Under the pieces are notes generated by a model. The model searched no databases. It had not been told where the DNA came from and saw nothing but the letters and a program-made list of their open reading frames with translations. Position numbers and translations under genes: made by a program. 64,000 nucleotides of DNA from Pseudomonas sp. RSB 5.4 (GTDB lineage: Bacteria; Pseudomonadota; Gammaproteobacteria; Pseudomonadales; Pseudomonadaceae). Location of the stretch: NCBI RefSeq assembly GCF_037126175.1, contig NZ_CP146986.1, positions 2,818,501 to 2,882,500 on the forward strand, read 5' to 3'. This document shows, piece after piece, positions 44,400 to 54,322 of the stretch; position 1 is the first letter of the stretch, and every line of letters begins with the position of its first letter.

Positions 44400-45389
44400 T
44401 CAGCGCAACGAAGGCCCGCGGAAACCCATCCACATCGCCAACTGCTCAGCCACGCTGGCACCGAGCTTCTTCGAGAAGCGATCGAACGGCGATTCCTGCA
44501 CGGTGAAATCCACCAACTCCTTCTCGCCAATCACATCCCGCGCCACCGAACTGGTATTGCCCAGACCATCGATCAAACCCAGCGGCAGAGCCTGCTCACC
44601 TGACCAGACAAGACCGGAAAACAATTCCGGATGCTCCTTGTCCTTCAGACGATCGCCACGCCCCTGCTTGACGCTATTGATGAACTGGTTGTGCGTGGTA
44701 TCCAGCACTGTCTGCCAGAACGCCGTTTCATCCGGCTTCTGCGGCTGGAACGGGTCGAGGAACGACTTGTGCTCGCCAGACGTGTAAGTGCGACGTTCAA
44801 CGCCGAGCTTGTCCATGGTACCGACGAAACCGTAACCGGCCGCCGTCACACCAATCGAACCGACCAGACTCGCCTTGTCGGCATAGATCTGATCTGCCGC
44901 ACTGGCGATGTAATAGGCACCGGACGCTCCGAGATCGGAAATCACCGCATAAACCTTGATGTCCGGATGCAGACCGCGCAGACGCTTGATTTCGTCGTAC
45001 ACGTAACCCGACTGCACCGGGCTGCCGCCGGGACTGTTGATCCGCAGGATTACACCCTTGACCTTCTTGTCCTCAAAGGCTGCACGCAGACTGCCGACAA
45101 TGTTGTCGGCGCTGGCAGGCTCTTTGTCAGCGATCACACCAGTGACGTCGATTAGTGCGGTGTAGTTCGGGCCGCGAGTGGCGCTCTTTTCCATGTCCAT
45201 CAGCGGCGTGAACGCAACCAGAGCGATAAACAGATAAACAAAAGTCAGCAGCTTGAAGAAAATCCCCCAGCGCCGCGAGCGACGCTGCTCCTGCACACCG
45301 GCGAGCAAGGCCTTTTCCAACAGCTTCCAGCTTTTCGCGTCACCGTCGTCGGCACTTGCCTTGGCCGGTGCTTTCCATTCGTCGGTCAT
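44400..45389 (-). CDS. sppA: Signal peptide peptidase SppA (S49 family, short type)
   Basis: 329 aa from the ATG at 45389 (GGGGTGG upstream); a GTG at 45398 is an alternative. One membrane segment (about residues 45-65) precedes the S49 domain with RINSPGGSPVQSG, the nucleophile Ser in SDLGASGAYYIASAA and the Lys/Gly region ADKASLVGSIGV. It degrades cleaved signal peptides in the inner membrane. It is 21 bp downstream of the HAD gene. Confidence 0.94.
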   Translation of the reverse strand: MTDEWKAPAKASADDGDAKSWKLLEKALLAGVQEQRRSRRWGIFFKLLTFVYLFIALVAFTPLMDMEKSATRGPNYTALIDVTGVIADKEPASADNIVGSLRAAFEDKKVKGVILRINSPGGSPVQSGYVYDEIKRLRGLHPDIKVYAVISDLGASGAYYIASAADQIYADKASLVGSIGVTAAGYGFVGTMDKLGVERRTYTSGEHKSFLDPFQPQKPDETAFWQTVLDTTHNQFINSVKQGRGDRLKDKEHPELFSGLVWSGEQALPLGLIDGLGNTSSVARDVIGEKELVDFTVQESPFDRFSKKLGASVAEQLAMWMGFRGPSLR

Positions 45390-45410
45390 CCAGTCCACCC
45401 CAGAAAAAAC

Positions 45411-46076
45411 TTATTTGGCCTGCTGCCCCAGCCAGGCATGCAACTCACTAAAATGGTCGATCGACAGGCGCGGCTCGAACTGCTGCAGCGAGTCAATCGA
45501 CTGCGCGCCGTAGCTGACCGCCACAGAGGCCATGCCTGCATTGCGCGCCATCAGCAGATCGAAGGACGAGTCCCCGACCATCAGCGCCTGCTCGGGATGC
45601 ACGCCGCAGTGGTCGAGAATCTGTTCCAGCATCAACGGATGCGGCTTGCTCGCGGTCTCGTCGGCGGCGCGGGTGATATCGAAAAAATCTTCCCAGCCAT
45701 TGGCCTTCAGCACCCGATCCAGTCCGCGACGATTCTTGCCGGTCGCGACCGCCAGGTGAAAACCCTGCTCACGAAAGGACGCCATCGACTCGACTACACC
45801 TTCGAACAGCGGCGAAGGCACGGCTTCTGCCGCGATGTAGTGATCAGCGTAGTACTCGCGAAACAAGGTCATCTCGGCATCGCTGATGTCCGGGTACAAG
45901 GTGCGGATCGCCTCGGGCAAGCCCAGACCGATGATGCCCTTGACGGCAAAATCATCGCGCAACTCGAAACCGGAACGCCCGGACGCAGAATGCATCGCCT
46001 CGACAATCCGACCAATGGAATCGGCGAGGGTGCCGTCCCAATCGAAAATCAGCAGCTTGTAATCAGATGGGCGCAC
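45411..46076 (-). CDS. HAD-superfamily phosphatase (Gph-like)
   Basis: 221 aa. HAD motifs: [10 protein letters not shown] (I), VATGKNRRG (II), ASKPHPLML (III) and [16 protein letters not shown] (IV). It resembles phosphoglycolate phosphatases; the substrate is not determinable. Its first 14 bp overlap the end of rluC. Confidence 0.92.
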   Translation of the reverse strand: MRPSDYKLLIFDWDGTLADSIGRIVEAMHSASGRSGFELRDDFAVKGIIGLGLPEAIRTLYPDISDAEMTLFREYYADHYIAAEAVPSPLFEGVVESMASFREQGFHLAVATGKNRRGLDRVLKANGWEDFFDITRAADETASKPHPLMLEQILDHCGVHPEQALMVGDSSFDLLMARNAGMASVAVSYGAQSIDSLQQFEPRLSIDHFSELHAWLGQQAK

Positions 46077-47025
46077 TCAATCGCTCCACGGTCTTGGCCC
46101 ACATTTCATCGACCGGTGCCTGCAACTTGAGCTCACCGCCATCAGGCAGCGGCACGGTCAGCATGTAGGCGTGCAGGAACAGGCGCTTGCCGCCCAGATC
46201 ACGGATTTCCTTGCTGAAACCGTCATCGCCGTACTTGGTGTCACCGGCAATGCAATGCCCGGCGTGCAACGTGTGGACGCGGATCTGGTGCGTACGGCCG
46301 GTGATCGGCTTGGCTTCGATCAGCGTGGCAAAGTCGCCAAAGCGGCGCAAGACCTTGAACACGGTCACCGACTCCTTGCCTTCCTCCTCGTCGACCTCGA
46401 CCATGCGCTCGCCGGAGCGCAGATTGCTCTTGCCGAGCGCCGCACGGACTTGCTTGATCGAGGTCGCCCAGTTGCCGCGAACCAGAGCCATGTAGCGCTT
46501 ATCGACGCCGTCACCGCGCAAGGCGGCGTGCAAGTGGCGCAACATGCTGCGCTTCTTGGCGATCATCAACAGACCGGAGGTATCACGGTCGAGACGGTGA
46601 ACCAGTTCCAGCTCCTTGGCATCGGGGCGCAACTGACGAAAGGCTTCGATCACGCCGTAATTCAAGCCGCTGCCGCCGTGAACCGCAATGCCGGCGGGCT
46701 TGTTGATCACGATCAGGGCTTTGTCTTCGTAGACAATCGAGGCTTCCAGGCGCTGCAACAGACCTTGGGCCAAAGGCACCGGCTCGTCGCGCTCAGGCAC
46801 GCGAACCGGCGGCACACGCACGATATCGCCGGCCTGCAGCTTGTATTCGGGCTTGATCCGCCCCTTGTTCACACGCACTTCGCCTTTACGCAAAATGCGG
46901 TAAATCAAGGTCTTGGGCACGCCTTTGAGCCGGGCAAGGAGGAAATTGTCGATTCGTTGGCCGGCATACTCCGGCGAGACTTCAAGCAGTTGAACGCCTG
47001 GAGTCGAAGGGGCAGTAGTTGTCAT
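46063..47025 (-). CDS. rluC: 23S rRNA pseudouridine synthase (955/2504/2580)
   Basis: 320 aa from the ATG at 47025. The N-terminal S4 RNA-binding domain ([20 protein letters not shown]) precedes the catalytic domain with the Asp in [14 protein letters not shown] and GRTHQIRVH. It is divergent from rne with a 699-bp spacer, an arrangement shared with many gamma-proteobacteria. Confidence 0.96.
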   Translation of the reverse strand: MTTTAPSTPGVQLLEVSPEYAGQRIDNFLLARLKGVPKTLIYRILRKGEVRVNKGRIKPEYKLQAGDIVRVPPVRVPERDEPVPLAQGLLQRLEASIVYEDKALIVINKPAGIAVHGGSGLNYGVIEAFRQLRPDAKELELVHRLDRDTSGLLMIAKKRSMLRHLHAALRGDGVDKRYMALVRGNWATSIKQVRAALGKSNLRSGERMVEVDEEEGKESVTVFKVLRRFGDFATLIEAKPITGRTHQIRVHTLHAGHCIAGDTKYGDDGFSKEIRDLGGKRLFLHAYMLTVPLPDGGELKLQAPVDEMWAKTVERLSAPI

Positions 47026-47053
47026 GTCGCGGATGATAACAATTTTTATGGAA

Positions 47054-47082
47054 TTGAAGCACTTAATCATTGCTGCTATAGT
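47054..47082 (+). promoter_or_regulatory. Sigma-70 promoter of rne
   Basis: TTGAAG (47054-47059), a 17-bp spacer and TATAGT (47077-47082). The start codon lies at 47725, so the leader is about 635 nt. Confidence 0.7.
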
Positions 47083-47088
47083 CGCGAA

Positions 47089-47724
47089 CGCCGCCAAAAG
47101 CGGCCTGGACAGCGGAACCACGGTCAAAAACCGGCCCTGACCAACGCAATTCACCAGGACGCGAGGCCGTCCTACGGGGCTTTCGCTACGTAACGGTGGA
47201 GTTTGCAGTTGTAACAAGCGCAGGTGACATGAGGCCTGAATTACACCGTCGAGCAGAGTTTTCACTCGCCTGACAGGCAAATATTCGAGGCCAGTTCACA
47301 AAGTGCAGTCAGCTGCAGATGACCCCGAGCGAAGGCTTCGGAAACATCGCCTGAATTAGCCATGATGCGTGACCTCCCCTTTCGGAGCTCACGGTAAATG
47401 CCAACCCGCTGCGGATTCTGCGCGCGGCAGCACCCGAATTATCAGGGATACGTGTAGGGTGGAGATGCACAACCGCCGGACTGTGTAGCAATAGGCTTTA
47501 TCAAGACGCTTCATCTCGTCCACAGCCGCTGGTTGATTCCTCCTCCTGACTGAGTGCTTAAGTAGCCACAGCAAGCAGGACGCGTACGTCGCGATATCGG
47601 CCCAATTGGCCTGACATCGCTGGACACGGGAATGGCCAACCACTCCCGACGCACCTGACACCGACCGTGAGAAGTCGTGTGTGCCGAACGCCGTTTCCGG
47701 CAGCCCGGAAACCGACGGTACTAC
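47089..47724 (+). ncRNA. Long structured rne 5' leader (rne-II-like)
   Basis: About 635 nt without a credible gene between the promoter and the rne ATG. Hairpins are visible at 47091-47105 (GCCGCCAAAAGCGGC) and near 47692-47712 (GTTTCC / GGAAAC). RNase E controls its own level by cutting its leader. A conserved leader motif (rne-II) is known in Pseudomonas, and this is the expected place. The 897-bp minus-strand frame here is not considered real. Confidence 0.65.
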
Positions 47725-50700
47725 ATGAAAAGAATGCTGATTAACGCAACTCAACCCGAAGAGTTGCGTGTTGCACTGGTAGATGGCCAACGCCTCTACG
47801 ACCTGGACATCGAATCCGGTGCACGCGAGCAGAAAAAGGCCAACATCTACAAAGGCCGTATCACTCGCATCGAACCAAGCCTTGAGGCTGCCTTTGTCGA
47901 TTTCGGCTCCGAGCGCCACGGCTTCCTGCCCCTCAAAGAAATCTCCCGCGAATACTTCAAGAAAGCCCCTGAAGGCCGCGTCAACATCAAGGACGTCCTG
48001 AGCGAAGGCCAGGAAGTCATCGTTCAGGTCGAAAAAGAAGAACGTGGCAACAAGGGCGCCGCCCTGACCACTTTCATCAGCCTGGCCGGTCGTTACCTCG
48101 TGCTGATGCCGAACAACCCGCGTGCCGGCGGTATCTCCCGTCGCATCGAAGGCGAAGAGCGCAACGAACTGCGTGAAGCGCTGAACGGTCTGGTTGCTCC
48201 AGCCGACATGGGTCTGATCGTGCGCACTGCCGGCCTGGGCCGCAGCAGCGAAGAAATGCAGTGGGATCTCGACTACCTGCTGCAACTGTGGACCGCCATC
48301 AAAGAAGCCTCGCTGGATCGCTCCGCGCCGTTCCTGATCTACCAGGAAAGCAACGTGATCATCCGCGCCATCCGCGATTACCTGCGCCAGGACATCGGCG
48401 AAGTGCTGATCGACAGCGTTGAAGCCCAGGACGAAGCCCTGACTTTCATCCGCCAGGTGATGCCGCAGTACGCCAGCAAGATCAAGCTGTACGAAGACAG
48501 CGTGCCGCTGTTCAACCGTTTCCAGATCGAAAGCCAGATCGAGACCGCTTTCCAGCGCGTCGTCGAACTGCCTTCCGGCGGCTCCATCGTCATCGATCCG
48601 ACCGAAGCCCTGGTGTCCATCGACATCAACTCGGCGCGCGCCACCAAAGGCAGCGACATCGAAGAAACCGCGCTGCAGACCAACCTTGAAGCCGCCGAAG
48701 AAATCGCCCGTCAGTTGCGCCTGCGCGACATCGGCGGCCTGATCGTCATCGACTTCATCGACATGACCCCTGCCAAGAACCAGCGCGCCGTGGAAGAGAA
48801 AGTCCGCGAATGCCTGGAAGCCGACCGCGCTCGCGTGCAGATCGGCCGCATCTCGCGCTTCGGCCTGCTGGAAATGTCCCGTCAGCGCCTGCGTCCATCG
48901 CTGGGCGAAAGCAGCGGCATCGTCTGCCCGCGCTGCAACGGCACCGGCATCATCCGTGACGTCGAATCGCTGTCGCTGGCAATCCTGCGCCTGATCGAAG
49001 AAGAAGCCCTGAAAGACCGCACTGCCGAAGTGCGCGCGCAGGTGCCGATCCCGGTCGCCGCGTTCCTACTCAATGAAAAACGCAACTCGATCACCAAGAT
49101 CGAACTGCGCACCCGTGCCCGTATCGTCATTCTGCCGAACGATCACCTCGAAACCCCGCACTTCGAAGTTCAGCGTCTGCGTGACGACAGCCCGGAAGCT
49201 GCGACCAACCAGTCCAGCTACGAAATCGCTGCTGCCGCTGCCGAAGTCGAAGAAGTCCAGCCAGCCGCTGCGACCCGCACCCTGGTTCGCCAGGAAGCCG
49301 CGGTCAAGACTGCTCCGGCCCGCGCCAACGCTCCGGTGCCGACCGAAGTCGCCGCGCCTGCCGCCGCTGCACCCGCTCCGGTTGCCGCGCCAGAGCCAAG
49401 CCTGTTCAAAGGCCTGGTGAAATCGCTGGTCAGCCTGTTCGCGACCAAAGAAGAGCCAGCCGCTCCGGTCGTCGTTGAAAAGCCGGCCACCGAGCGTCCA
49501 GCCCGCAACGAAGAGCGTCGCAACGGTCGTCAGCAGAGCCGCAACCGTAACGGTCGCCGCGATGAAGAGCGCAAGCCGCGCGAAGAACGTGCACCGCGTG
49601 AAGAGCGCGCACCACGTGAGCCGCGTGAAGAGCGTCAGCCTCGTGAAGCCCGTGAGCCGCGTGAAACCCGCACCGAAGCGCCAGCCGCTCGCGAAGAACG
49701 CGCACCACGCGCTCCGCGTGAAGAACGTGCACCACGTGCGCCACGTGAAGACCGCAAGCCACGTGGCGAGCGTGAAGAGCGTGTCCGTGAACTGCGCGAG
49801 CCACTGGACGCCGCTCCGGCCGCACCCGTAGCTGCTGCCGCTGCCGCTGTTGTCGCAGAAGAGCGTCCGGCCCGTCAGCCACGCGAAGAACGCGCACCAC
49901 GCCCACCGCGTGAAGAGCGTCAACCACGTGCCGAACAGGCTGCTGCGGTAGCCGAAGAAGAAGTCATCACCGGCGAAGAGCAACTGTCGGAAGACGGTCA
50001 GGACAACGCCGAAGGCGATCGTCCACGTCGTCGCTCCCGTGGTCAGCGTCGTCGCAGCAACCGTCGCGAGCGTCAGCGTGATGCCAACGGCAACGTGATC
50101 GAAGGTTCGGAAGAGTCCGAGTCCGGCGAAAACGCTGAAACAGCACCAAGCGCTGCCGATCTGGCTGCCGGCCTGGCCGTGACAGCCGCTGTTGCCAGCA
50201 GCGTGATCAGCGCTCCAGCCGAAGCACAGGCACACGAGCAAGCTGAACGCGCCACCGCCGCCACCCTGGAAACTGCTCCAGTGGAAGCGCCGGTCGTTGA
50301 AGCCACCACCCCAGTGGAAGTGGTTGCTGCTCCGGAAGTCGAAGTGGCACCGGTTCGCGAAGCTCAGCCTCAGGCTGAAGTCGCTGCCGAGCCTGCTCCG
50401 GTTGTCGAAGCGCCAGTCGTGACCGCAGAGCCGGTTGCTGAAGCCGTCGCTGAAACTGTGACCGAAACCGTGCGTGAAGTTCGCGAAGAACAGACCGCCT
50501 TCAACTGGGTTGCCGAGCCTGCCGTCGCTGAAACGCCAGCGCCAGTAGCAGAAGAAGCCAAGGCCGCCGCGCCAGTGGTTGAAGTGGCCGAACCTGCTCC
50601 AGCGCCAGTGGTTGAAGCACCGGTCGTCGAAGCGCCTGTGGTTGCTGAAGCCCCTGCTCCAGTGGTTGAAGCCGCTCCGGTCAGCGCCCTGACGCCAAAC

Positions 50701-50946
50701 GGCCGTGCGCCAAACGACCCACGTGAAGTGCGTCGCCGCAAGCGTGAAGCCGAGCGTCTGCAGAAGGAAGCCGAACTGGCTGCCGCTGCAGCTCCAGCTG
50801 CTGAAGTCGTAGAGGTTGCTGCTTCCGTGACTGAAGAAGCAGTGGTTGAGTCGGTGATCGCCGAAGCACCACGCTCCGTTCAGGACGCGGTCGAGCATCA
50901 CCAAGAGGCCCAGGAAAAAGAACACGAGCCTAAACCGCTCGTCTGA
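47725..50946 (+). CDS. rne: Ribonuclease E
   Basis: 1073 aa from the ATG at 47725 ([20 protein letters not shown]). The S1 domain is at about 40-120, the DNase-I-like catalytic region has Asp near 300 ([12 protein letters not shown]) and near 345 (VIDFIDM), and the Zn-link is CPRCNGTG near 400. From about 600 the tail is disordered: an Arg-rich block of EERAPR/REER repeats (about 605-745), then Ala/Val/Glu/Pro-rich repeats (APVVEAPVV) and a late [19 protein letters not shown] segment. The tail is the degradosome scaffold. It is the central endonuclease for mRNA decay and rRNA/tRNA processing. Confidence 0.97.
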   Translation: MKRMLINATQPEELRVALVDGQRLYDLDIESGAREQKKANIYKGRITRIEPSLEAAFVDFGSERHGFLPLKEISREYFKKAPEGRVNIKDVLSEGQEVIVQVEKEERGNKGAALTTFISLAGRYLVLMPNNPRAGGISRRIEGEERNELREALNGLVAPADMGLIVRTAGLGRSSEEMQWDLDYLLQLWTAIKEASLDRSAPFLIYQESNVIIRAIRDYLRQDIGEVLIDSVEAQDEALTFIRQVMPQYASKIKLYEDSVPLFNRFQIESQIETAFQRVVELPSGGSIVIDPTEALVSIDINSARATKGSDIEETALQTNLEAAEEIARQLRLRDIGGLIVIDFIDMTPAKNQRAVEEKVRECLEADRARVQIGRISRFGLLEMSRQRLRPSLGESSGIVCPRCNGTGIIRDVESLSLAILRLIEEEALKDRTAEVRAQVPIPVAAFLLNEKRNSITKIELRTRARIVILPNDHLETPHFEVQRLRDDSPEAATNQSSYEIAAAAAEVEEVQPAAATRTLVRQEAAVKTAPARANAPVPTEVAAPAAAAPAPVAAPEPSLFKGLVKSLVSLFATKEEPAAPVVVEKPATERPARNEERRNGRQQSRNRNGRRDEERKPREERAPREERAPREPREERQPREAREPRETRTEAPAAREERAPRAPREERAPRAPREDRKPRGEREERVRELREPLDAAPAAPVAAAAAAVVAEERPARQPREERAPRPPREERQPRAEQAAAVAEEEVITGEEQLSEDGQDNAEGDRPRRRSRGQRRRSNRRERQRDANGNVIEGSEESESGENAETAPSAADLAAGLAVTAAVASSVISAPAEAQAHEQAERATAATLETAPVEAPVVEATTPVEVVAAPEVEVAPVREAQPQAEVAAEPAPVVEAPVVTAEPVAEAVAETVTETVREVREEQTAFNWVAEPAVAETPAPVAEEAKAAAPVVEVAEPAPAPVVEAPVVEAPVVAEAPAPVVEAAPVSALTPNGRAPNDPREVRRRKREAERLQKEAELAAAAAPAAEVVEVAASVTEEAVVESVIAEAPRSVQDAVEHHQEAQEKEHEPKPLV

Positions 50947-50960
50947 TTCCGAAAGCCAAT

Positions 50961-50997
50961 AAAAAGCCCCGCCTGAGCAATCAGGCGGGGCTTTTTT
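50961..50997 (+). terminator. Rho-independent terminator of rne
   Basis: AAGCCCCGCCTGA / TCAGGCGGGGCTT around GCAA, followed by TTTTTT, 15 bp past the stop. A-rich on the other side, so possibly bidirectional. Confidence 0.92.
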
Positions 50998-51010
50998 ATT
51001 CCATTTAGAA

Positions 51011-51095
51011 GATCAAAAGATCGCAGCCTTCGGCAGCTCCTACAGGTGATCACATCCCAAATGTAGGAGCTGCCGAAGGCTGCGATCTTTTGATC
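51011..51095. repeat. REP pair (TGTAGGAGCTGCCGAAGGCT type)
   Basis: Two perfect 34-bp inverted copies (51011-51044 and 51062-51095), each containing GCTGCCGAAGGCTGCGATC, lie 17 bp apart between rne and the convergent MocA-like gene. Confidence 0.92.
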
Positions 51096-51101
51096 TGGCT
51101 T

Positions 51102-51692
51102 TTATTTGAACACCAACGCCTCAGGCACATCGATATCCCACAACACCCCGGGATCATCCACCGCTATCTCAATCACCCTGCCCTGCTTGAACAAAGGCCT
51201 GGCGCCGCGATCACCACTCAATGCCTGCAAGCCCGGCCCGAACGAACGCCCGAACCCCACCGGATGCCCAAATTCGCCCTCCTGCACCGGCACACTAACC
51301 GCGTCATCGGTCATTGCCGCCACCACCCGCTCAATACTCGACGGCAAAATAAACGGCATATCCCCCAGCACAATCAACCAGCCATCCGCCTCCGGACAAG
51401 CCGCAACGCCCGCCGCAATGCTGTCACCCATCCCGGTCGAATCAATCGAGACCACCTCACAGCCATAGGCCTGAGCCATGCGCATCGCCTGCGGCCGCGC
51501 TTCGGTGGTGACCAGCACCCGCTTGTCGAGACCGGCCGGCAGATTCAGCAATACCTGCTCGATCACCGAACGCACCGCACCATCACGCCCGGTGCAATCG
51601 GCCAGCAGCTTGTCCTTGTCGTCACCCGCAACCTGACGAAAGCGACTGCCCTCGCCCGCCGCCAACACAATCACTGCGATGGATCGACTCAT
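51102..51692 (-). CDS. MobA/MocA-like nucleotidyltransferase (molybdenum cofactor)
   Basis: 196 aa. The nucleotide-binding start VIVLAAGEGSRFRQ, DKLLADCTGRDGAVRS and the metal-site region IVLGDMPFILPSSI match MocA-type CTP:molybdopterin cytidylyltransferases, which convert the cofactor for xanthine-dehydrogenase-type enzymes. It overlaps the XdhC gene by 4 bp, which supports this over plain MobA. Confidence 0.88.
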   Translation of the reverse strand: MSRSIAVIVLAAGEGSRFRQVAGDDKDKLLADCTGRDGAVRSVIEQVLLNLPAGLDKRVLVTTEARPQAMRMAQAYGCEVVSIDSTGMGDSIAAGVAACPEADGWLIVLGDMPFILPSSIERVVAAMTDDAVSVPVQEGEFGHPVGFGRSFGPGLQALSGDRGARPLFKQGRVIEIAVDDPGVLWDIDVPEALVFK

Positions 51693-52669
51693 GACGCCTC
51701 CACAACTTTCTTCTGTTTCAACTCAACGCCGTTCTTGATCGCGACGATCTCCGCCAACAACGACAGGGCAATCTCCGCCGGTGAATGGCTGCCGATGTGC
51801 AAACCGATCGGCCCGTGCAAACGGTTGATCGCCTCGGGTGACAAGCCCAACTGAGCCAGATTGTCCCGGCGCTTCTGACTGTTGACCCGCGATCCGAGTG
51901 CACCGACATAAAAGGCCGGCGAATCGAGTGCGGTGAGCAGCGCCATATCGTCCAGGCGTGGATCGTGGGTCAGCGCCACAATCGCCGTGCGCTCGTCCGT
52001 CTGAATGCTCAACACCGCGTCATCCGGCATGCCCGGGACAAAGCGACCGTGGTGCTCTTCCCAGCCGTAGACGAACTCGGTACGCGGATCGCAGATCAGC
52101 ACTTCGAAATCCAGCAGCCGCGCCATGTCCGCCACGTAACGCGACAGCTGTCCGGCGCCGATCAACAACAGACGCCAGCGCGGACCATAAATGGCGCGTA
52201 GGGTCTTGCCTTCGAATTCGAGCACATCGGATTTGCTCGCCGCCGACAGCACAACCTCACCGGTTTCGATGTTCAGCTGACGGGCGACAATCTCATGGTT
52301 TTCACAACGCGCCAGCAACTCCGCGACCCACGCCGGATCACCGACCCGCTCCTCGGTCAGACGCAGCGTGCCGCCACAGGGCAAGCCGAAACGCGCCGCC
52401 TCCTCGCGAGTGACGCCATAGGTAATCAGTTGTACCGGCGGGCCGTCGCTGGCGATGCGCCCGTCGTGCAGGCGGGCAATCAAGTCATCCTCGACACAAC
52501 CGCCCGACACCGAGCCGATCACCACGCCGTCCTCGCGCAACGCGAGCATCGCGCCGGGTGCCCGGGGCGCGGTGCCCCAGGTCTGCACCACGCTGAACAG
52601 CACCACTCGCTGCCCGGCGCGGCGCCACTCGAGCACGCTGCGCAGGACGTTGAGGTCGACGCTGTCCAT
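51689..52669 (-). CDS. XdhC/CoxF-family molybdoenzyme maturation factor
   Basis: 326 aa. The N-terminal XdhC domain (VVLFSVVQTWGTAPRAPGAM, IGSVSGGCVEDDLIA) and C-terminal Rossmann part (RLLLIGAGQLSRYVADMARL, VALTHDPRLDD, YVGALGSRVNSQKRR). These factors bind and sulfurate the Mo cofactor before insertion into xanthine-dehydrogenase-family enzymes. No such oxidoreductase is adjacent, so the client is elsewhere. Confidence 0.92.
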   Translation of the reverse strand: MDSVDLNVLRSVLEWRRAGQRVVLFSVVQTWGTAPRAPGAMLALREDGVVIGSVSGGCVEDDLIARLHDGRIASDGPPVQLITYGVTREEAARFGLPCGGTLRLTEERVGDPAWVAELLARCENHEIVARQLNIETGEVVLSAASKSDVLEFEGKTLRAIYGPRWRLLLIGAGQLSRYVADMARLLDFEVLICDPRTEFVYGWEEHHGRFVPGMPDDAVLSIQTDERTAIVALTHDPRLDDMALLTALDSPAFYVGALGSRVNSQKRRDNLAQLGLSPEAINRLHGPIGLHIGSHSPAEIALSLLAEIVAIKNGVELKQKKVVEAS

Positions 52670-52700
52670 CAGGCCGGTACCTGCTGTCGAGAGTGCCAGA

Positions 52701-52714
52701 CCTGAAGTTTCAGG
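52701..52714. promoter_or_regulatory. Palindrome upstream of the xdhC-like gene
   Basis: CCTGAA-GT-TTCAGG, a perfect 6+6 palindrome, lies 32 bp before the start codon, inside a 17-codon ORF (52669-52722) whose TGA overlaps the ATG of the XdhC gene. It could be an operator; unsupported otherwise. Confidence 0.3.
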
Positions 52715-52782
52715 GTAATCATGGGTTCATCCGCAGAGGGTTTCGGCTATGGCCGGCAGTTTACGTCAACCCTGCGACCAAC

Positions 52783-52817
52783 AAAAAAGCCCTGCATTTT
52801 CCATTCGTGCAGGGCTC
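52783..52817 (-). terminator. Rho-independent terminator of murB
   Basis: On the minus strand AGAGCCCTGCA / TGCAGGGCTTTTTT, loop about 11 nt, 25 bp past the murB stop. Confidence 0.88.
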
Positions 52818-52841
52818 TGGGTGCTGCTTGAAAGCGTAGCC

Positions 52842-53861
52842 TCAATAACGGTTCGGCTCCATTTCCAGCTCGACATTGAAACGTTCGGCAATATCTTTCT
52901 GGATGCGTTGCGCCAGATCGAGCAATTGCAGGCCGGTCGCGGAGCCGTAGTTGACCAGCACCAGCGCCTGCAATTTATGCACGCCAGCATCGGCCTCACG
53001 GAAACCCTTCCAGCCAGCGCGCTCGATCAACCAGCCGGCGGCCAGCTTCATTTGCCCGTTCGGTTGCGCATAGGCCACCAGATCCGGGTGCTGCGCCTTG
53101 ATCTGCTCGACCAGCGCCGCCGACACCAGCGGATTCTTGAAGAAACTGCCGGCATTGCCGAGCACGGCCGGATCCGGCAATTTTTCGCTGCGGATACTGC
53201 AGATCGCGCGGCTGACGTCGGTGGGCGTCGGTTGCTCGATGCCCTGCTCGGTCAGGCGCTGACGCACCGGGCCGTACTCCAGATGCAGGTGGGCAGCTCG
53301 ATCAAGTTTGAAGCGCACCCGCAGGATCAGCCAACGCCCCGGCTGCTGCTTGAACAGGCTGTCGCGGTAGGCAAAGTTGCATTCTTCCAGGCTGAAGTCG
53401 CGCAGCTCGCCGGTCTGACGATCCAGCGCGGTCAGCCCGGCGAACACATCCTTGATCTCGACGCCGTAGGCACCGATGTTCTGCATCGGCGCCGCGCCAA
53501 CGGTGCCGGGAATCAGACTGAGGTTTTCCAGACCGGAAAATCCCAGCGCCAAGGTGTGTTGCACGAACGGATGCCACGGTTCGCCAGCTTCAGCCTCGAT
53601 CACCACGCGGCTGCCGTCATCGCTGATCAGCCGAATGCCACGGCTGGCCATGCGCAGCACCAGCGCCGGGATATCAGCCGTCAGCAGCAGGTTGCTGCCG
53701 CCGCCGATCACCAGCAATGGCACGTCATGGGCAGTCGCATAGGCCAAGGCTTCGCGCACGTCGGCATCGCTGTGGGCCTCGGCGAACAACTGCGCGCGCA
53801 CGTCCACGCCAAAACTGTTGAACGGTTTCAGCGAAATCTGGGGCTGCACCTGCAAACTCAT
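52842..53861 (-). CDS. murB: UDP-N-acetylenolpyruvoylglucosamine reductase
   Basis: 339 aa, type I MurB length. FAD-binding region LLVIGGGSNLLLTADIPALV, LSLIPGTVGAAPMQNIGAYG and catalytic Ser in LGNAGSFFKNPLV. It makes UDP-MurNAc. It is the last gene of a run kdsB-ptp-murB and its start overlaps the ptp stop by 4 bp. Confidence 0.97.
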   Translation of the reverse strand: MSLQVQPQISLKPFNSFGVDVRAQLFAEAHSDADVREALAYATAHDVPLLVIGGGSNLLLTADIPALVLRMASRGIRLISDDGSRVVIEAEAGEPWHPFVQHTLALGFSGLENLSLIPGTVGAAPMQNIGAYGVEIKDVFAGLTALDRQTGELRDFSLEECNFAYRDSLFKQQPGRWLILRVRFKLDRAAHLHLEYGPVRQRLTEQGIEQPTPTDVSRAICSIRSEKLPDPAVLGNAGSFFKNPLVSAALVEQIKAQHPDLVAYAQPNGQMKLAAGWLIERAGWKGFREADAGVHKLQALVLVNYGSATGLQLLDLAQRIQKDIAERFNVELEMEPNRY

Positions 53862-54322
53862 AACCGGCCCTTCACTTCGATCAACAGTTGGTCACAGGCT
53901 GCTTCGATCAGATCCAGCACCTGCTCGAAACCCTGATCGCCGTCGTAGTACGGATCCGGCACTTCATCGACCACACCGGCATAACGGCGCAGGAACAGGT
54001 CAAGCTCGGCCTTGCCGGTGGACGGTTGCAGCGCCTTGAGGTTGCGCAGGTTGCTGCTGTCCATGGCCAGAATCAGGTCATAACTGGCGAAATCGGCACG
54101 GCTGACCTGCTGCGCACGTTGCGCCGACAGGTCGTAACCACGCAGTTTGGCCGCAGCCTGGCTGCGCTTGTCCGGCGGATTGCCGACATGCCAGTCACCG
54201 GTGCCGGCGGAGGCCACTTCGACCTGATCCGCCAGCCCCGCTTCGCGCAGTTTGTGGCGTAACACGCCTTCAGCGGTGGGCGAGCGGCAAATGTTGCCCA
54301 GGCACACGAACAGAACGCGCAT
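53858..54322 (-). CDS. Low-molecular-weight protein-tyrosine phosphatase
   Basis: 154 aa. The P-loop VCLGNICRSPTAEG places Cys7 and Arg13, and the general-acid Asp is in EVPDPYYDGDQGF. These enzymes dephosphorylate bacterial tyrosine kinases in exopolysaccharide control or other substrates. Its ATG overlaps the kdsB stop by 1 bp. Confidence 0.95.
   Translation of the reverse strand: MRVLFVCLGNICRSPTAEGVLRHKLREAGLADQVEVASAGTGDWHVGNPPDKRSQAAAKLRGYDLSAQRAQQVSRADFASYDLILAMDSSNLRNLKALQPSTGKAELDLFLRRYAGVVDEVPDPYYDGDQGFEQVLDLIEAACDQLLIEVKGRL

Noticed and set aside
47389..48285. 298-codon minus-strand frame over the rne leader and start
   Set aside because: Overlaps the catalytic part of rne and the structured leader; no ribosome site or family pattern.
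49066..50925. 619-codon minus-strand frame opposite the RNase E tail
   Set aside because: Produced by the repeat-rich tail of rne; Phe/Gly/Trp-rich low complexity without homology signals.
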